DNA of 6,966 nt, taken from JAZDLC01 sp043802345 (GTDB lineage: Bacteria; Planctomycetota; B15-G4; JADJEK01). Made by a program: the position numbers and the translations under genes. The DNA is taken from NCBI GenBank assembly GCA_043802345.1, contig JAZDLC010000032.1, positions 1 to 6,966 of the forward strand, written 5' to 3'. Below, piece by piece: positions 1-6,210 of this stretch. The notes beneath the pieces are model-generated. The model was given only the letters and a program-made list of their open reading frames with translations. It did not search any database and had not been told where the DNA came from. Position 1 is the first letter of the stretch; each line of letters starts with the position of its first letter.

Positions 1-815
1 CCCTGGTCTATCTCCTGTTCGAGCACAAGAGCAGCCAGGACCGCTGGCTGGTGCTCCAGCTCCTGATCTACGTCACGCGGATCTGGGCCTGGTATCGCAA
101 GAACAACGGAGACGACTGCCGCCTGCCGATGATCTTGCCCATTGTCTTCTATCATGGCGAAGAGCGATGGAGTCAGCCGCTCCAGTTGATTGATCTGTGC
201 GATGCCGAGGGGGAAACTCGCGAGCTGCTCGGTCCGTGCCAGCCAACGCTCGCGCTCACACTGATCGACCTCAGCCAGATCACGGAGGTCCATCTCCGGG
301 CCACCCTGTCTCACGGCACCGCGCTCACCACCCTGACCACGCTGCTCATGAAATCGATCCGCGGTACCGGGCTCCTGCGCCGCTTCCGCTCCTGGAAGCC
401 GGTTGTCGGCCAAATCCACGCTGAAGCCGGTGGACGCCAGATGCTGGAACTCCTGGTACAATACCTCCTCGTGGCAGCCCGCGAGGAGGTCGACGTCGAC
501 GAGCTGCAGAACGTGCTGAGCGATGCGATCGGACCCGAATCCGAGGAGTTGATCATGAACACGGGCGAGAAGCTGATCCAGAAGGGCAAGGAGAGAGGGC
601 TGGAGGAGGGCCGGAAGGAAGGGATGCGGGAGGGAATGCAGGAAGGAAGGCGAGAAGGGATGAAGGAAGCGCTCGCGAACGTCTTGCGAAGCCGCTTTGA
701 CGTAATCCCGGGGGGTATCCAGTCGCGGATGGAGGCCGCCGATCTGGAGACCCTCCAGCACTACCTCGACCGCGCGATCACCGCGCAGTCGCTGCACGAG
801 GTTTTCGAGAGCTAG
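1..815 (+). CDS. Rpn family recombination-promoting nuclease/putative transposase (PD-(D/E)XK), 5'-truncated
   Basis: The reading frame is open from the window edge (first full codon at 3), so the true start lies to the left; a GTG at 51 is inside the conserved domain and is not the start. The 270 visible residues begin with LVYLLFEHKSS, which contains the E-x-K part (E7, K9) of the PD-(D/E)XK nuclease core. The conserved LPIVFYHG...W block follows near residues 45-57, as is typical of the Transposase_31/Rpn family. The N-terminal part with the first catalytic acidic residue is missing. The C-terminus has seven GxxE-type four-residue units followed by a helical tail ending in HEVFES. Known Rpn proteins are DNA endonucleases that promote RecA-independent recombination and, in E. 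coli, give phage defence; despite the name they are not shown to transpose. The gene ends with TAG and is followed by a repeat-bearing gap. The family call is firm, but activity cannot be judged from this fragment. Confidence 0.9.
   Translation, partial: LVYLLFEHKSSQDRWLVLQLLIYVTRIWAWYRKNNGDDCRLPMILPIVFYHGEERWSQPLQLIDLCDAEGETRELLGPCQPTLALTLIDLSQITEVHLRATLSHGTALTTLTTLLMKSIRGTGLLRRFRSWKPVVGQIHAEAGGRQMLELLVQYLLVAAREEVDVDELQNVLSDAIGPESEELIMNTGEKLIQKGKERGLEEGRKEGMREGMQEGRREGMKEALANVLRSRFDVIPGGIQSRMEAADLETLQHYLDRAITAQSLHEVFES
543..548 (+). promoter_or_regulatory. Internal Shine-Dalgarno site GAGGAG in the Rpn gene
   Basis: GAGGAG lies 6 bases before the in-frame ATG at 555. It is the strongest ribosome-binding match I see inside this gene upstream of the glycine repeat, and it would set the start of the C-terminal product. 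It also encodes two glutamates of the full protein, so it could be there by codon choice alone. Confidence 0.4.
555..815 (+). CDS. Candidate intragenic C-terminal small protein of the Rpn gene (RpnS-like), 86 aa
   Basis: Inside the Rpn gene and in the same frame, an ATG at 555 is preceded by GAGGAG at 543-548 with a 6-base spacer, which is close to an ideal ribosome binding site. Translation from there would give an 86-residue protein starting MNTGEKLIQKG. It would carry all seven GxxE units and the helical C-terminus but none of the nuclease core. In E. coli, Rpn genes are known to produce a small protein from an internal start in the C-terminal part, which binds and inhibits the full-length toxic nuclease. 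The position and size here fit that arrangement. That it is actually made is inference. The following repeat codons are purine-rich and give further weaker internal ATGs at 624, 636 and 660, so chance Shine-Dalgarno matches are a real alternative. Confidence 0.45.
   Translation: MNTGEKLIQKGKERGLEEGRKEGMREGMQEGRREGMKEALANVLRSRFDVIPGGIQSRMEAADLETLQHYLDRAITAQSLHEVFES
585..668 (+). repeat. Seven 12-bp in-frame units encoding GxxE-type repeats
   Basis: Glycine codons fall at exactly 585, 597, 609, 621, 633, 645 and 657. Each unit encodes Gly followed by three mostly charged residues and usually ends in Glu, as in GMRE, GMQE, GRRE and GMKE. The DNA is strongly purine-rich (gga, agg, gaa). Such glycine-glutamate repeats are usual in Rpn-family C-termini and probably form a helix used in self-interaction. 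A 12-bp repeat in frame can gain or lose copies without breaking the gene. Confidence 0.85.
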
Positions 816-848
816 ACTTGCGGCGCTGGGAGGGACCCGAGGGAGCTC

Positions 849-884
849 ATGAAGAGCATGAAGGGCATGAAGGGCATGAAGAGG
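849..884 (+). repeat. Four 9-bp tandem copies of ATGAAGRGS
   Basis: Units are ATGAAGAGC (849), ATGAAGGGC (858 and 867) and ATGAAGAGG (876). The array lies 33 bp past the Rpn stop codon, in a gap without a credible gene. On the minus strand it reads as repeated CTTCATGCC. It could encode a short Met-Lys-Gly peptide, but I see this as intergenic simple sequence and not as a gene. Confidence 0.85.
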
Positions 885-910
885 ACGTTCGGGAAGACAA
901 GAGATGACTC

Positions 911-937
911 TCGCAGAGGCGCAGAGATCGCAAAGAA
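911..937 (+). repeat. Three degenerate 9-bp copies of the CGCAGAG type
   Basis: Units are TCGCAGAGG (911), CGCAGAGAT (920) and CGCAAAGAA (929), drifting from left to right. It lies 26 bp after the ATGAAGGGC array and has the same period but a different unit. Apart from these two repeats I see nothing supportable in the gap from 816 to 1025: no tRNA, no convincing gene and no clear terminator. Confidence 0.65.
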
Positions 938-1025
938 GGGAAGGGAATGACAGAGGCGGGGAAGTGGCGGGGGCTGGCTGTCTGATTCAGTCGTTCCTTG
1001 GCGATCCTGGCGAGAGGAAATCAGG

Positions 1026-3494
1026 TCACTCTGACTGCCGGATCCTCTCCGCGGCCCGCTCTGCAGTGGCGCGGACTCGGCGGTTCGGGTCCTCGGTCGC
1101 CAGGCGGTCGAGGTCGTCGAGGGCTTCCCTTGCCTGCAGTGCCTGGAGCGCCCGGATGGTGCTGGACCTGGTCCTCGAGTAGTCGTCACGGAGGCCCGAC
1201 CGGACCACCTCGACCGCTTCCTCTCGTTCCGACTCGGTCAGCTCGCCGGCGATCCTGCCGACCTGACGCAGCGCTTCGTGGCGCAGATCGATGGAGATGC
1301 CGTAGGTGGCCGCGGTGACGACGTACGGGGCGGCGCGGCGGGGGTCGACATCGACGAGCGCGGCGAGGGCCGCGCACGCCACCCGGTCCCCATCAGAGGG
1401 GATGATCAGACCCAGCTCGGCGATGTCGAAGGCGTCCTCCACCCCCAGTTTGACCAGACTGCGGAGCGCTTCCATCCGCGGACCGTAGGCCGGGTCGGTG
1501 GCGAGGATCTCCCTCAGGCGAGCCGGGACCGAGGCCGCTCCCTTGAAGTTCCGCAAGGCTCGCACCACCCTGGCCCGGACCGGCGCCCGGCCGATCTCCA
1601 GCGCGGAGAGCAGGGCTCTGACCGCCGCGTCGCCTCGCTCTCCCGAAGCCAGTCCGTCTGCCGCCTCCTGCCGCACCTGGTCATGGTCCAGCGACAGCAG
1701 GACCCCGGCCAGGCATCCGGTGGCCCGCGGATCGTTGATCTCCTTCAGCGCGCGGACCGCCAGCAAGCGGCCGATGACATCCTTGTCCTGCTCCGCGATC
1801 TCGATCCATTCGTCCAGCGACCGCTCGAAATCGAGGCTCTTCACGATCCACCCCCCCTTGTCGAACCGGACCCTCGAGGGCCGCCCCTCCAGAGGAAACG
1901 TGAACTCCTGTGTCTGTTCCTCGACAAAGATGCGCCGCATCTCGCTCACACCGTCCACCACGAACTCCACGTCGACCGGCGTGCGGAAGACCGGCACCAG
2001 CCCTCCGGTCTTCTGGGTCTGTTCAACCGTCATCGTGCCGGTCTTCGCCGGCTCGTCGTAGTCGAAGCGCACCTTGAACTGCGGGTATCCCGCAAGAAAC
2101 ACCCACTGCTCGAAGAACCACTCCAGATTGCGGCCGGTCGCGTCGGCCACCGCGATCTGGAAGTCCCGGGTCTCCACCAGACCCATGCGGTGCCGTTCCA
2201 GAAAGAGCTGGATCGACTTGAAGAAGGGTTCGTCGCCCAGCACGAAGCGGAGCATGTGCAGGACCGACGCGCCCTTCGAGTAGACGTGGTTGCTCTTGCG
2301 GCCGCTTTTCCTGGAGAAGAAGTCGGCCACCATCGGGCACGGTTCGGCCGGCGGATCGGAGCGCATGAACGACTCCTGGCTCCCGAGGACCGCGAGCCGG
2401 AAGTCGTCCACCCCGTCGTGATGCTCCCGGTACAGTTCCTCGAAGTAGGTGGCGAACCCCTCGTTGAGCCACAGGTCGGACCAGGTGCGGCAGGTCACGA
2501 GATCTCCGAACCACTGGTGCGCCGCCTCGTGCGCCACCAAACCCTGGCTGCTCTCTTCCAGCGCGGCGATGGCGTCGTGCAAGGTGCGGTCGGTCTGCAG
2601 GGTGCAACTCACATTCTCCATGCCCCCCACCACGAACTGCGCCACCGCGACCTGGGCGTACCGCGACCAGGGGTATTCGACTCCGGTCCGTGCCGAAAAG
2701 AACTCGATCACTTCCGGCGTCATGCCGAACGACCGCCGCGCCTTTTCCTCCCCCACCCCCTCCGCCACGAAGTACTCGATCTGCTTGTTCCGCCAAGTGT
2801 CGGAGTAGCGCTCGAACGGGCCGACCGCGAAGGCGATCAGGTAGGTGGAATTCGGCTGCTTCATCACGTGGTGGAAGGTGTGCCAGCCGTCCTCCGCCGG
2901 CTCCACCGACACCAGCTCGCCGTTCGAGACGGCGGTCAGGTCCTTCGGGACGGTCAGCAGCGTCTCGAAGGAGGTCCGGTCGTTCGGCGCGTCGTAGATC
3001 GGCACCCAGAAGTGATTGTCCTCATCCTGGCCCTGGGTCCAGCACTCGCGCGGCCTGTCCGGATACCCAGGTTCCGGCCGCACGAAGTAGAGGCCCTTCC
3101 CGGGAGCGCCGTCGTACGCGATCTCCACCTCCAGCAGGTCGCCGGCCGACGCGGGTGCGTCCAGGTCGATCCGCAGCTCCCGCCCGTCCTGCGAGAACGG
3201 CAGCTTGCGGCCCGAGATGGCGGCGAACTGGATGTTCAGCCCCTCGGCGTCGAACACCAGCCGGGTCAGGCCGTCCCGCAGCATCTCGATCCGGTGGGTG
3301 ACCCGCCCCTCGATCCGCCCCTGCTCGATCTCGAGCCGCGCCTCGATCTTCACATGTTGAAGGTCGTACTGCCGCTCCCGCTCCGCCAGGTCGCCGTAGT
3401 CCGGGACCGGCGTTCCTGCGAAACCCTGACCAAAGGCGACAGGCTGAACCAGGAGCAGCAGGAAGAGACGGCAGAGCAGGCGAGCATGGATCAT
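1026..3494 (-). CDS. Secreted M1 family zinc aminopeptidase with C-terminal HEAT repeats
   Basis: This 822-residue protein should cleave N-terminal amino acids from peptides outside the cytoplasm. It starts with a signal peptide (MIHARLLCRLFLLLLVQPV, cleavage probably near AFGQG). An N-terminal beta domain runs to about residue 200. The catalytic domain carries the substrate-binding GGMEN motif at 290-294, the HEAAH zinc site at 322-326, the third zinc ligand E345 in WLNEGFA (18 residues after H326) and a probable catalytic tyrosine Y405 in HVYSKGAS. GGMEN instead of GAMEN also occurs in the leukotriene A4 hydrolase branch. From about residue 574 to the end there are roughly eight HEAT-like helical repeats. 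I chose ATG 3494 because GGAG lies 7 bases upstream and the signal peptide follows directly. The next ATG, at 3527, has a weaker site, and the longest frame (from 3608) would run into the divergent gene. The catalytic set is complete, so an active enzyme is likely. Confidence 0.96.
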   Translation of the reverse strand: MIHARLLCRLFLLLLVQPVAFGQGFAGTPVPDYGDLAERERQYDLQHVKIEARLEIEQGRIEGRVTHRIEMLRDGLTRLVFDAEGLNIQFAAISGRKLPFSQDGRELRIDLDAPASAGDLLEVEIAYDGAPGKGLYFVRPEPGYPDRPRECWTQGQDEDNHFWVPIYDAPNDRTSFETLLTVPKDLTAVSNGELVSVEPAEDGWHTFHHVMKQPNSTYLIAFAVGPFERYSDTWRNKQIEYFVAEGVGEEKARRSFGMTPEVIEFFSARTGVEYPWSRYAQVAVAQFVVGGMENVSCTLQTDRTLHDAIAALEESSQGLVAHEAAHQWFGDLVTCRTWSDLWLNEGFATYFEELYREHHDGVDDFRLAVLGSQESFMRSDPPAEPCPMVADFFSRKSGRKSNHVYSKGASVLHMLRFVLGDEPFFKSIQLFLERHRMGLVETRDFQIAVADATGRNLEWFFEQWVFLAGYPQFKVRFDYDEPAKTGTMTVEQTQKTGGLVPVFRTPVDVEFVVDGVSEMRRIFVEEQTQEFTFPLEGRPSRVRFDKGGWIVKSLDFERSLDEWIEIAEQDKDVIGRLLAVRALKEINDPRATGCLAGVLLSLDHDQVRQEAADGLASGERGDAAVRALLSALEIGRAPVRARVVRALRNFKGAASVPARLREILATDPAYGPRMEALRSLVKLGVEDAFDIAELGLIIPSDGDRVACAALAALVDVDPRRAAPYVVTAATYGISIDLRHEALRQVGRIAGELTESEREEAVEVVRSGLRDDYSRTRSSTIRALQALQAREALDDLDRLATEDPNRRVRATAERAAERIRQSE

Positions 3495-3588
3495 GAGATG
3501 TCTCCGGCCGAGGCGAACAGGGATCATACGCGCCGCCCCGGCGAATGGCAGGCATTCGTCAGGCGTGGCATTCTGTAGGGTGGTCTCC
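3495..3588. promoter_or_regulatory. Divergent promoter region between the aminopeptidase and the THUMP-like methyltransferase
   Basis: These 94 bases separate two outward-facing genes, so both promoters must lie here or in the neighbouring coding ends. The aminopeptidase ribosome site (GGAG on the minus strand) is at the left end. A weaker one for the plus gene (AGGGTGG) is at 3577-3583. I cannot point to convincing -35/-10 pairs. Confidence 0.6.
3542..3558. promoter_or_regulatory. 17-bp palindrome, candidate operator
   Basis: CGAATG at 3542-3547 and CATTCG at 3553-3558 form a perfect 6-bp inverted repeat around five bases. GGCATTC occurs at 3551-3557 and again at 3567-3573, 16 bp apart, so a half-site may be repeated. 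The position midway between two divergent starts suits a regulator site, but palindromes of this size also arise by chance and no binding protein is implied by the sequence. Confidence 0.35.
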
Positions 3589-4812
3589 ATGAAGCAGGAG
3601 CGACCCACGGAAGATCCCCTGTTCCGGCAGGACGTGCACGCGGCGCTGGCGGAGATCCCGGAGGGCCTGGATCAGCTCAAGGAAGTCTCCTGGCTGAGAA
3701 AGCGCCTCGAACCGGAGCCGGCGCGGGCCGCGGCGGAACTGCTCCAGTTGCGCCGCAGGGCAAAAGCAAGGTTCGATCCCGGGACCCTCGCCTACCTCAC
3801 CTCCCGGGGTCTCGAACAGGCCACGCCCCAGGCGGTGGCTGACCTGCGGGCGTCCCTGCTGAAGGATCGGATCGGCAGGGCGACGATCCATGACGCCACG
3901 TGCGGGATCGGCTCCGACGCGATCGCCCTAGCGCGGGCGGGTCTCGAGGTGAGCTGTTCCGACGCGGATCCGAGAGTGCTGGCCTGTGCCCACGCCAACC
4001 TGGAACGGCTCGGGTTTGCGGTCTCCTGCCGCGTGGCCAAGGCGGACACTCTCGAAACTGGCGCCGACTTCCTGCTGATCGACCCTGACCGGCGGCCCGA
4101 CGGCCACCGGACTCTGGACCCGGAGCGCTGGTCGCCACCCCTCTCGGTCGCGCTTCAACTCGCAAGCCGGCACAGGGGCGCGATGATCAAGCTCCCTCCC
4201 TCCTTCCAGCCGGACCGGTCACTCCTCGGCGACATCCCGTCCCTGTTCCGTTGGGTCAGTGTCAACGGGGAACTGGCCGAGGTCGGGCTCTGGACCGGCG
4301 CCCTGGTGGAGGAGCCATGCCCGAAAAGAGAGGCGATCGCTCTCCTCGGGCGCCGCGGCAGAGGAGGCGTCGCGCGCCTTCTTGGCGAGGAGCAGCCGGT
4401 CGAAGCGCTGGAAGAGGAGGCGGCGCGCCGCATCCGGTACCTTTCGGAGCCGGACGTCGCGGTGATCAACTCCGGGCTGCTGGGAGAGCTCTGTCGTCGG
4501 ACCGGGACGAGGCCGGTCGCCCCGGGAATCGCCTACCTCGGCGGCGACCGCCCGGCCGATTCCCCCCTGCTATGCTGTTTCAGGGTTCTCGGAACCTCGA
4601 CCCTCGACCGGAAGAAGGTCAGAGCACTCCTCGCGGAACATGACGTGGGGCCGGTCACGGTCAAGAAACGAGGACATCCCGACTCCTCGGCCGTCCTGGA
4701 AAAGCGGCTTCGCGGACCGGGAAAGAAGCACGGCCTGCTCGCGGTCACAAGACTGGAGGAGACTCATCTGGCGTATCTGCTGGAGCGGACATCTTCCCCA
4801 CCAGCGCCCTGA
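3589..4812 (+). CDS. Class I SAM-dependent methyltransferase with C-terminal THUMP-like domain
   Basis: The protein has 407 residues. An N-terminal helical part (about 1-90) precedes a Rossmann methyltransferase domain with the SAM-binding motif DATCGIGSDAIALA at 102-115, the acidic end of strand 2 in SCSDADPR (122-129) and DPDRR at 165-169 where the catalytic motif is expected. Residues 331-399, from FRVLGTSTLDRKKV to the end of AYLLE, match the THUMP-like ferredoxin fold found at the C-terminus of this family, whose substrate I believe is not established. RNA is the likely target by analogy with THUMP proteins. ATG 3589 is chosen because it has AGGGTGG just upstream and begins the conserved part; extending to 3493 would overlap the divergent aminopeptidase start. 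The last 68 bases overlap the tail of the convergent RlmL-like gene, so both genes share a terminal region. No key motif is missing. Confidence 0.92.
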   Translation: MKQERPTEDPLFRQDVHAALAEIPEGLDQLKEVSWLRKRLEPEPARAAAELLQLRRRAKARFDPGTLAYLTSRGLEQATPQAVADLRASLLKDRIGRATIHDATCGIGSDAIALARAGLEVSCSDADPRVLACAHANLERLGFAVSCRVAKADTLETGADFLLIDPDRRPDGHRTLDPERWSPPLSVALQLASRHRGAMIKLPPSFQPDRSLLGDIPSLFRWVSVNGELAEVGLWTGALVEEPCPKREAIALLGRRGRGGVARLLGEEQPVEALEEEAARRIRYLSEPDVAVINSGLLGELCRRTGTRPVAPGIAYLGGDRPADSPLLCCFRVLGTSTLDRKKVRALLAEHDVGPVTVKKRGHPDSSAVLEKRLRGPGKKHGLLAVTRLEETHLAYLLERTSSPPAP

Positions 4813-5992
4813 TCTTGACGCCGCCGTGAGAGGTCAGGAACCCCGTCCGGAGCGGCCATCCGGTGGAGAGGGCGAGCCTCCGATCGGCCACGCACAGGGC
4901 GGCGCTCCAGCCGGAAGGGAGCGTCGCTCCCAATCGCCCCAGGGTCTGATAGAGCGGTCGCAGCTTCTCCGGAGCCCCCACGCGCCGGCCATGCGGCGGA
5001 TTGGTGGCGAGGCAACCCACCTCATCCGGAGCGGGCTCACCGCGCAGGACCGGCGCGCGACTCAGTGGCGCGCACTCGAGGTGCAGATCTTCCAGCACTC
5101 CCGCCCGCTCGGCATTGCTCCGCGCCGCCTCAAGAGCGCCGGCATCCCGGTCACTGCCGAGCAACGAGACCTTCGACCGGGGAAGAGCGGTCTCGGCCGC
5201 CTTGCTCAGGACGCACCCGTAGAGGTCTGAATCAAGCAGCGCCGTCTTCTCGAACGCGAAGGAACGGAGTCTTCCGGGAGCCAGGCGGCGGGCCAGGGTC
5301 GCCGCCTCGATGAGCAGGGTGCCGGAGCCCATCATCGGATCGAGCAGCATCGTCCGTCCGTTCCACCCCGCCGCCAGCAGCAGGGCCCGGGCCAGGTCGG
5401 AGCGCAGCGGCGCCTTGCCGGTCTGTCCTCGCCAGCCCCGGCGGTGAAGCGGCTCGCCCGAACTGTCCAGCGAGAGCGTCACCATGTCCTGGATCACCCT
5501 CACCAGCACCAGCGGCAGTTCGCTGCCCGCGCCGGAGGTCGGCACCGCCTCCGCTCCGGTCCGCTCCTGGATCGCCTTCGCCACCCTCTCTGCGACAGCG
5601 CGGGAGTGGTACAGCTTTGATTTCTTGCAGACCGCCCGGACCGCACACTTCTGGCCGCTCTGGAACAGGGTCTCCCACGGCTGTTCCGCGGCGCGCTGGT
5701 GAAGCTGCGCCACATGCACGGCGCGGAATTTGCCGAGCCTGACCAGGATCTGGGTGGCCAAGCCGGTGCAGAGGTTGGCCCGGTACAGCACGGAGCGATC
5801 ACCAACGAAGCGGACGCCGCCCGGCACGATCTCCGACCTCCCGGCCCCGAGCGGCACGAGCTCATTCAGGAGCAGCGGCTCCAACCCCGGCAGGCAGGCG
5901 GCGAACAGCGAGAGAGATGCCCGCTCACTGGCCGCGATCTTCTTGCTGGTCTTACGTCCTGAAATGGGAATCCTCCTGACCTGTCGTCGCAC
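4745..5992 (-). CDS. THUMP domain class I SAM-dependent RNA methyltransferase, RlmL N-terminal-half-like
   Basis: Up to 415 residues. An N-terminal ferredoxin-like part (about 28-70, FAACLPGLEPLLLNEL) and a THUMP RNA-binding domain (about 75-180) lead into the family signature LHRRGWR (182-188). The methyltransferase domain has DPMMGSGT (218-225) for SAM binding, GSDRD (279-283) at strand 2 and catalytic NPPHG (331-335). This order is that of proteins methylating guanine N2 in rRNA or tRNA; E. coli RlmL (m2G2445 of 23S rRNA) is the best-known relative but has a second methyltransferase half that is absent here. The usual NPPY/F tyrosine or phenylalanine is histidine. The start is uncertain: GTG 5992 is the only ordinary start after an in-frame TGA at 6014-6016 and has no ribosome site, while AGGAGG lies 6 bases before an in-frame ATT at 5965. 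The 3' end overlaps the convergent gene by 68 bp. Target base and rRNA site are inference. Confidence 0.93.
   Translation of the reverse strand: MRRQVRRIPISGRKTSKKIAASERASLSLFAACLPGLEPLLLNELVPLGAGRSEIVPGGVRFVGDRSVLYRANLCTGLATQILVRLGKFRAVHVAQLHQRAAEQPWETLFQSGQKCAVRAVCKKSKLYHSRAVAERVAKAIQERTGAEAVPTSGAGSELPLVLVRVIQDMVTLSLDSSGEPLHRRGWRGQTGKAPLRSDLARALLLAAGWNGRTMLLDPMMGSGTLLIEAATLARRLAPGRLRSFAFEKTALLDSDLYGCVLSKAAETALPRSKVSLLGSDRDAGALEAARSNAERAGVLEDLHLECAPLSRAPVLRGEPAPDEVGCLATNPPHGRRVGAPEKLRPLYQTLGRLGATLPSGWSAALCVADRRLALSTGWPLRTGFLTSHGGVKIRALVGKMSAPADTPDESPPVL
5972..5977 (-). promoter_or_regulatory. Perfect Shine-Dalgarno AGGAGG pointing to an ATT codon
   Basis: On the minus strand AGGAGG is followed by six bases and then ATT TCA GGA CGT AAG. 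This places the initiation site of the RlmL-like gene at 5965 and not at the GTG at 5992, giving a 406-residue protein starting (M)SGRKTSKK. AUU is a rare but real bacterial start (infC is the classic case). The match could also be two ordinary arginine codons (AGG AGG) in a protein that starts at GTG. Confidence 0.4.
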
Positions 5993-6017
5993 CGGATGCG
6001 CACGGGGGGAATTTCAC

Positions 6018-6035
6018 CACGAAGGACACGAAGGG
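6018..6035 (+). repeat. Two 9-bp tandem copies of CACGAAGGR
   Basis: CACGAAGGA at 6018 is followed directly by CACGAAGGG at 6027, with the flanking TTCAC at 6014 continuing the phase. It lies just upstream of the RlmL-like gene (minus strand), within about 25 bases of its GTG, so it would be in or near that gene's leader. Confidence 0.6.
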
Positions 6036-6110
6036 ACCACAGGCCGCAAACAAAGATCGGTGCCGGGTTCCGGACAATTGCGGCGGTGAAGTCGACCCAC
6101 GACAGTCCTT

Positions 6111-6140
6111 CCGATGCCGATGCCGATTCCGACCCCGATG
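6111..6140 (+). repeat. Five 6-bp tandem copies of CCGATG type
   Basis: Hexamers CCGATG (6111), CCGATG (6117), CCGATT (6123), CCGACC (6129) and CCGATG (6135) follow each other without gaps. The array sits in the 251-bp gap between the two minus-strand genes. Any frame through it encodes only a dipeptide repeat, so I treat it as simple sequence. Confidence 0.8.
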
Positions 6141-6210
6141 TGGAACGAACCCCTCCCCGATTTCTGCGCGCCCCGCGAAGCATCCAGACGCAAGTAGCAC
6201 GGCGCGGCCA

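Noticed and set aside
1..815. Rpn gene as evidence of an active transposon
   Set aside because: No terminal inverted repeats, target-site duplications or other mobility genes are visible, and the family's known activity is nuclease and recombination, not demonstrated transposition.
849..950. 33-codon plus-strand frame starting MKSMKGMKGMKR
   Set aside because: It consists only of the two period-9 repeats, and the upstream GGGAG is too close (3 bases). I treat it as non-coding repeat, although translation cannot be excluded.
1005..1070. Possible terminator hairpin at the 3' end of the aminopeptidase (GAGAGG/CCTCTC arms and a GTCA-TGAC core)
   Set aside because: The arms are short with a long imperfect loop, and no T-run follows on either strand.
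2023..2796. 257-codon minus-strand frame and the arginine-rich plus-strand frame at 2690-3301
   Set aside because: Both are out-of-frame readings of the aminopeptidase gene; their Gly/Arg/Pro/Ser-rich composition reflects GC bias.
1278..3578. 766-codon open frame on the plus strand
   Set aside because: It is antisense to the aminopeptidase, whose motifs are unmistakable. Long opposite-strand frames are expected in GC-rich coding DNA, and the product has no recognisable domain.
3495..3608. Upstream extension of the aminopeptidase start (ATG 3527 or GTG-type start near 3608)
   Set aside because: The signal peptide begins at 3494 with a good GGAG site. The longest version would overlap the start of the divergent methyltransferase gene and add residues without any pattern.
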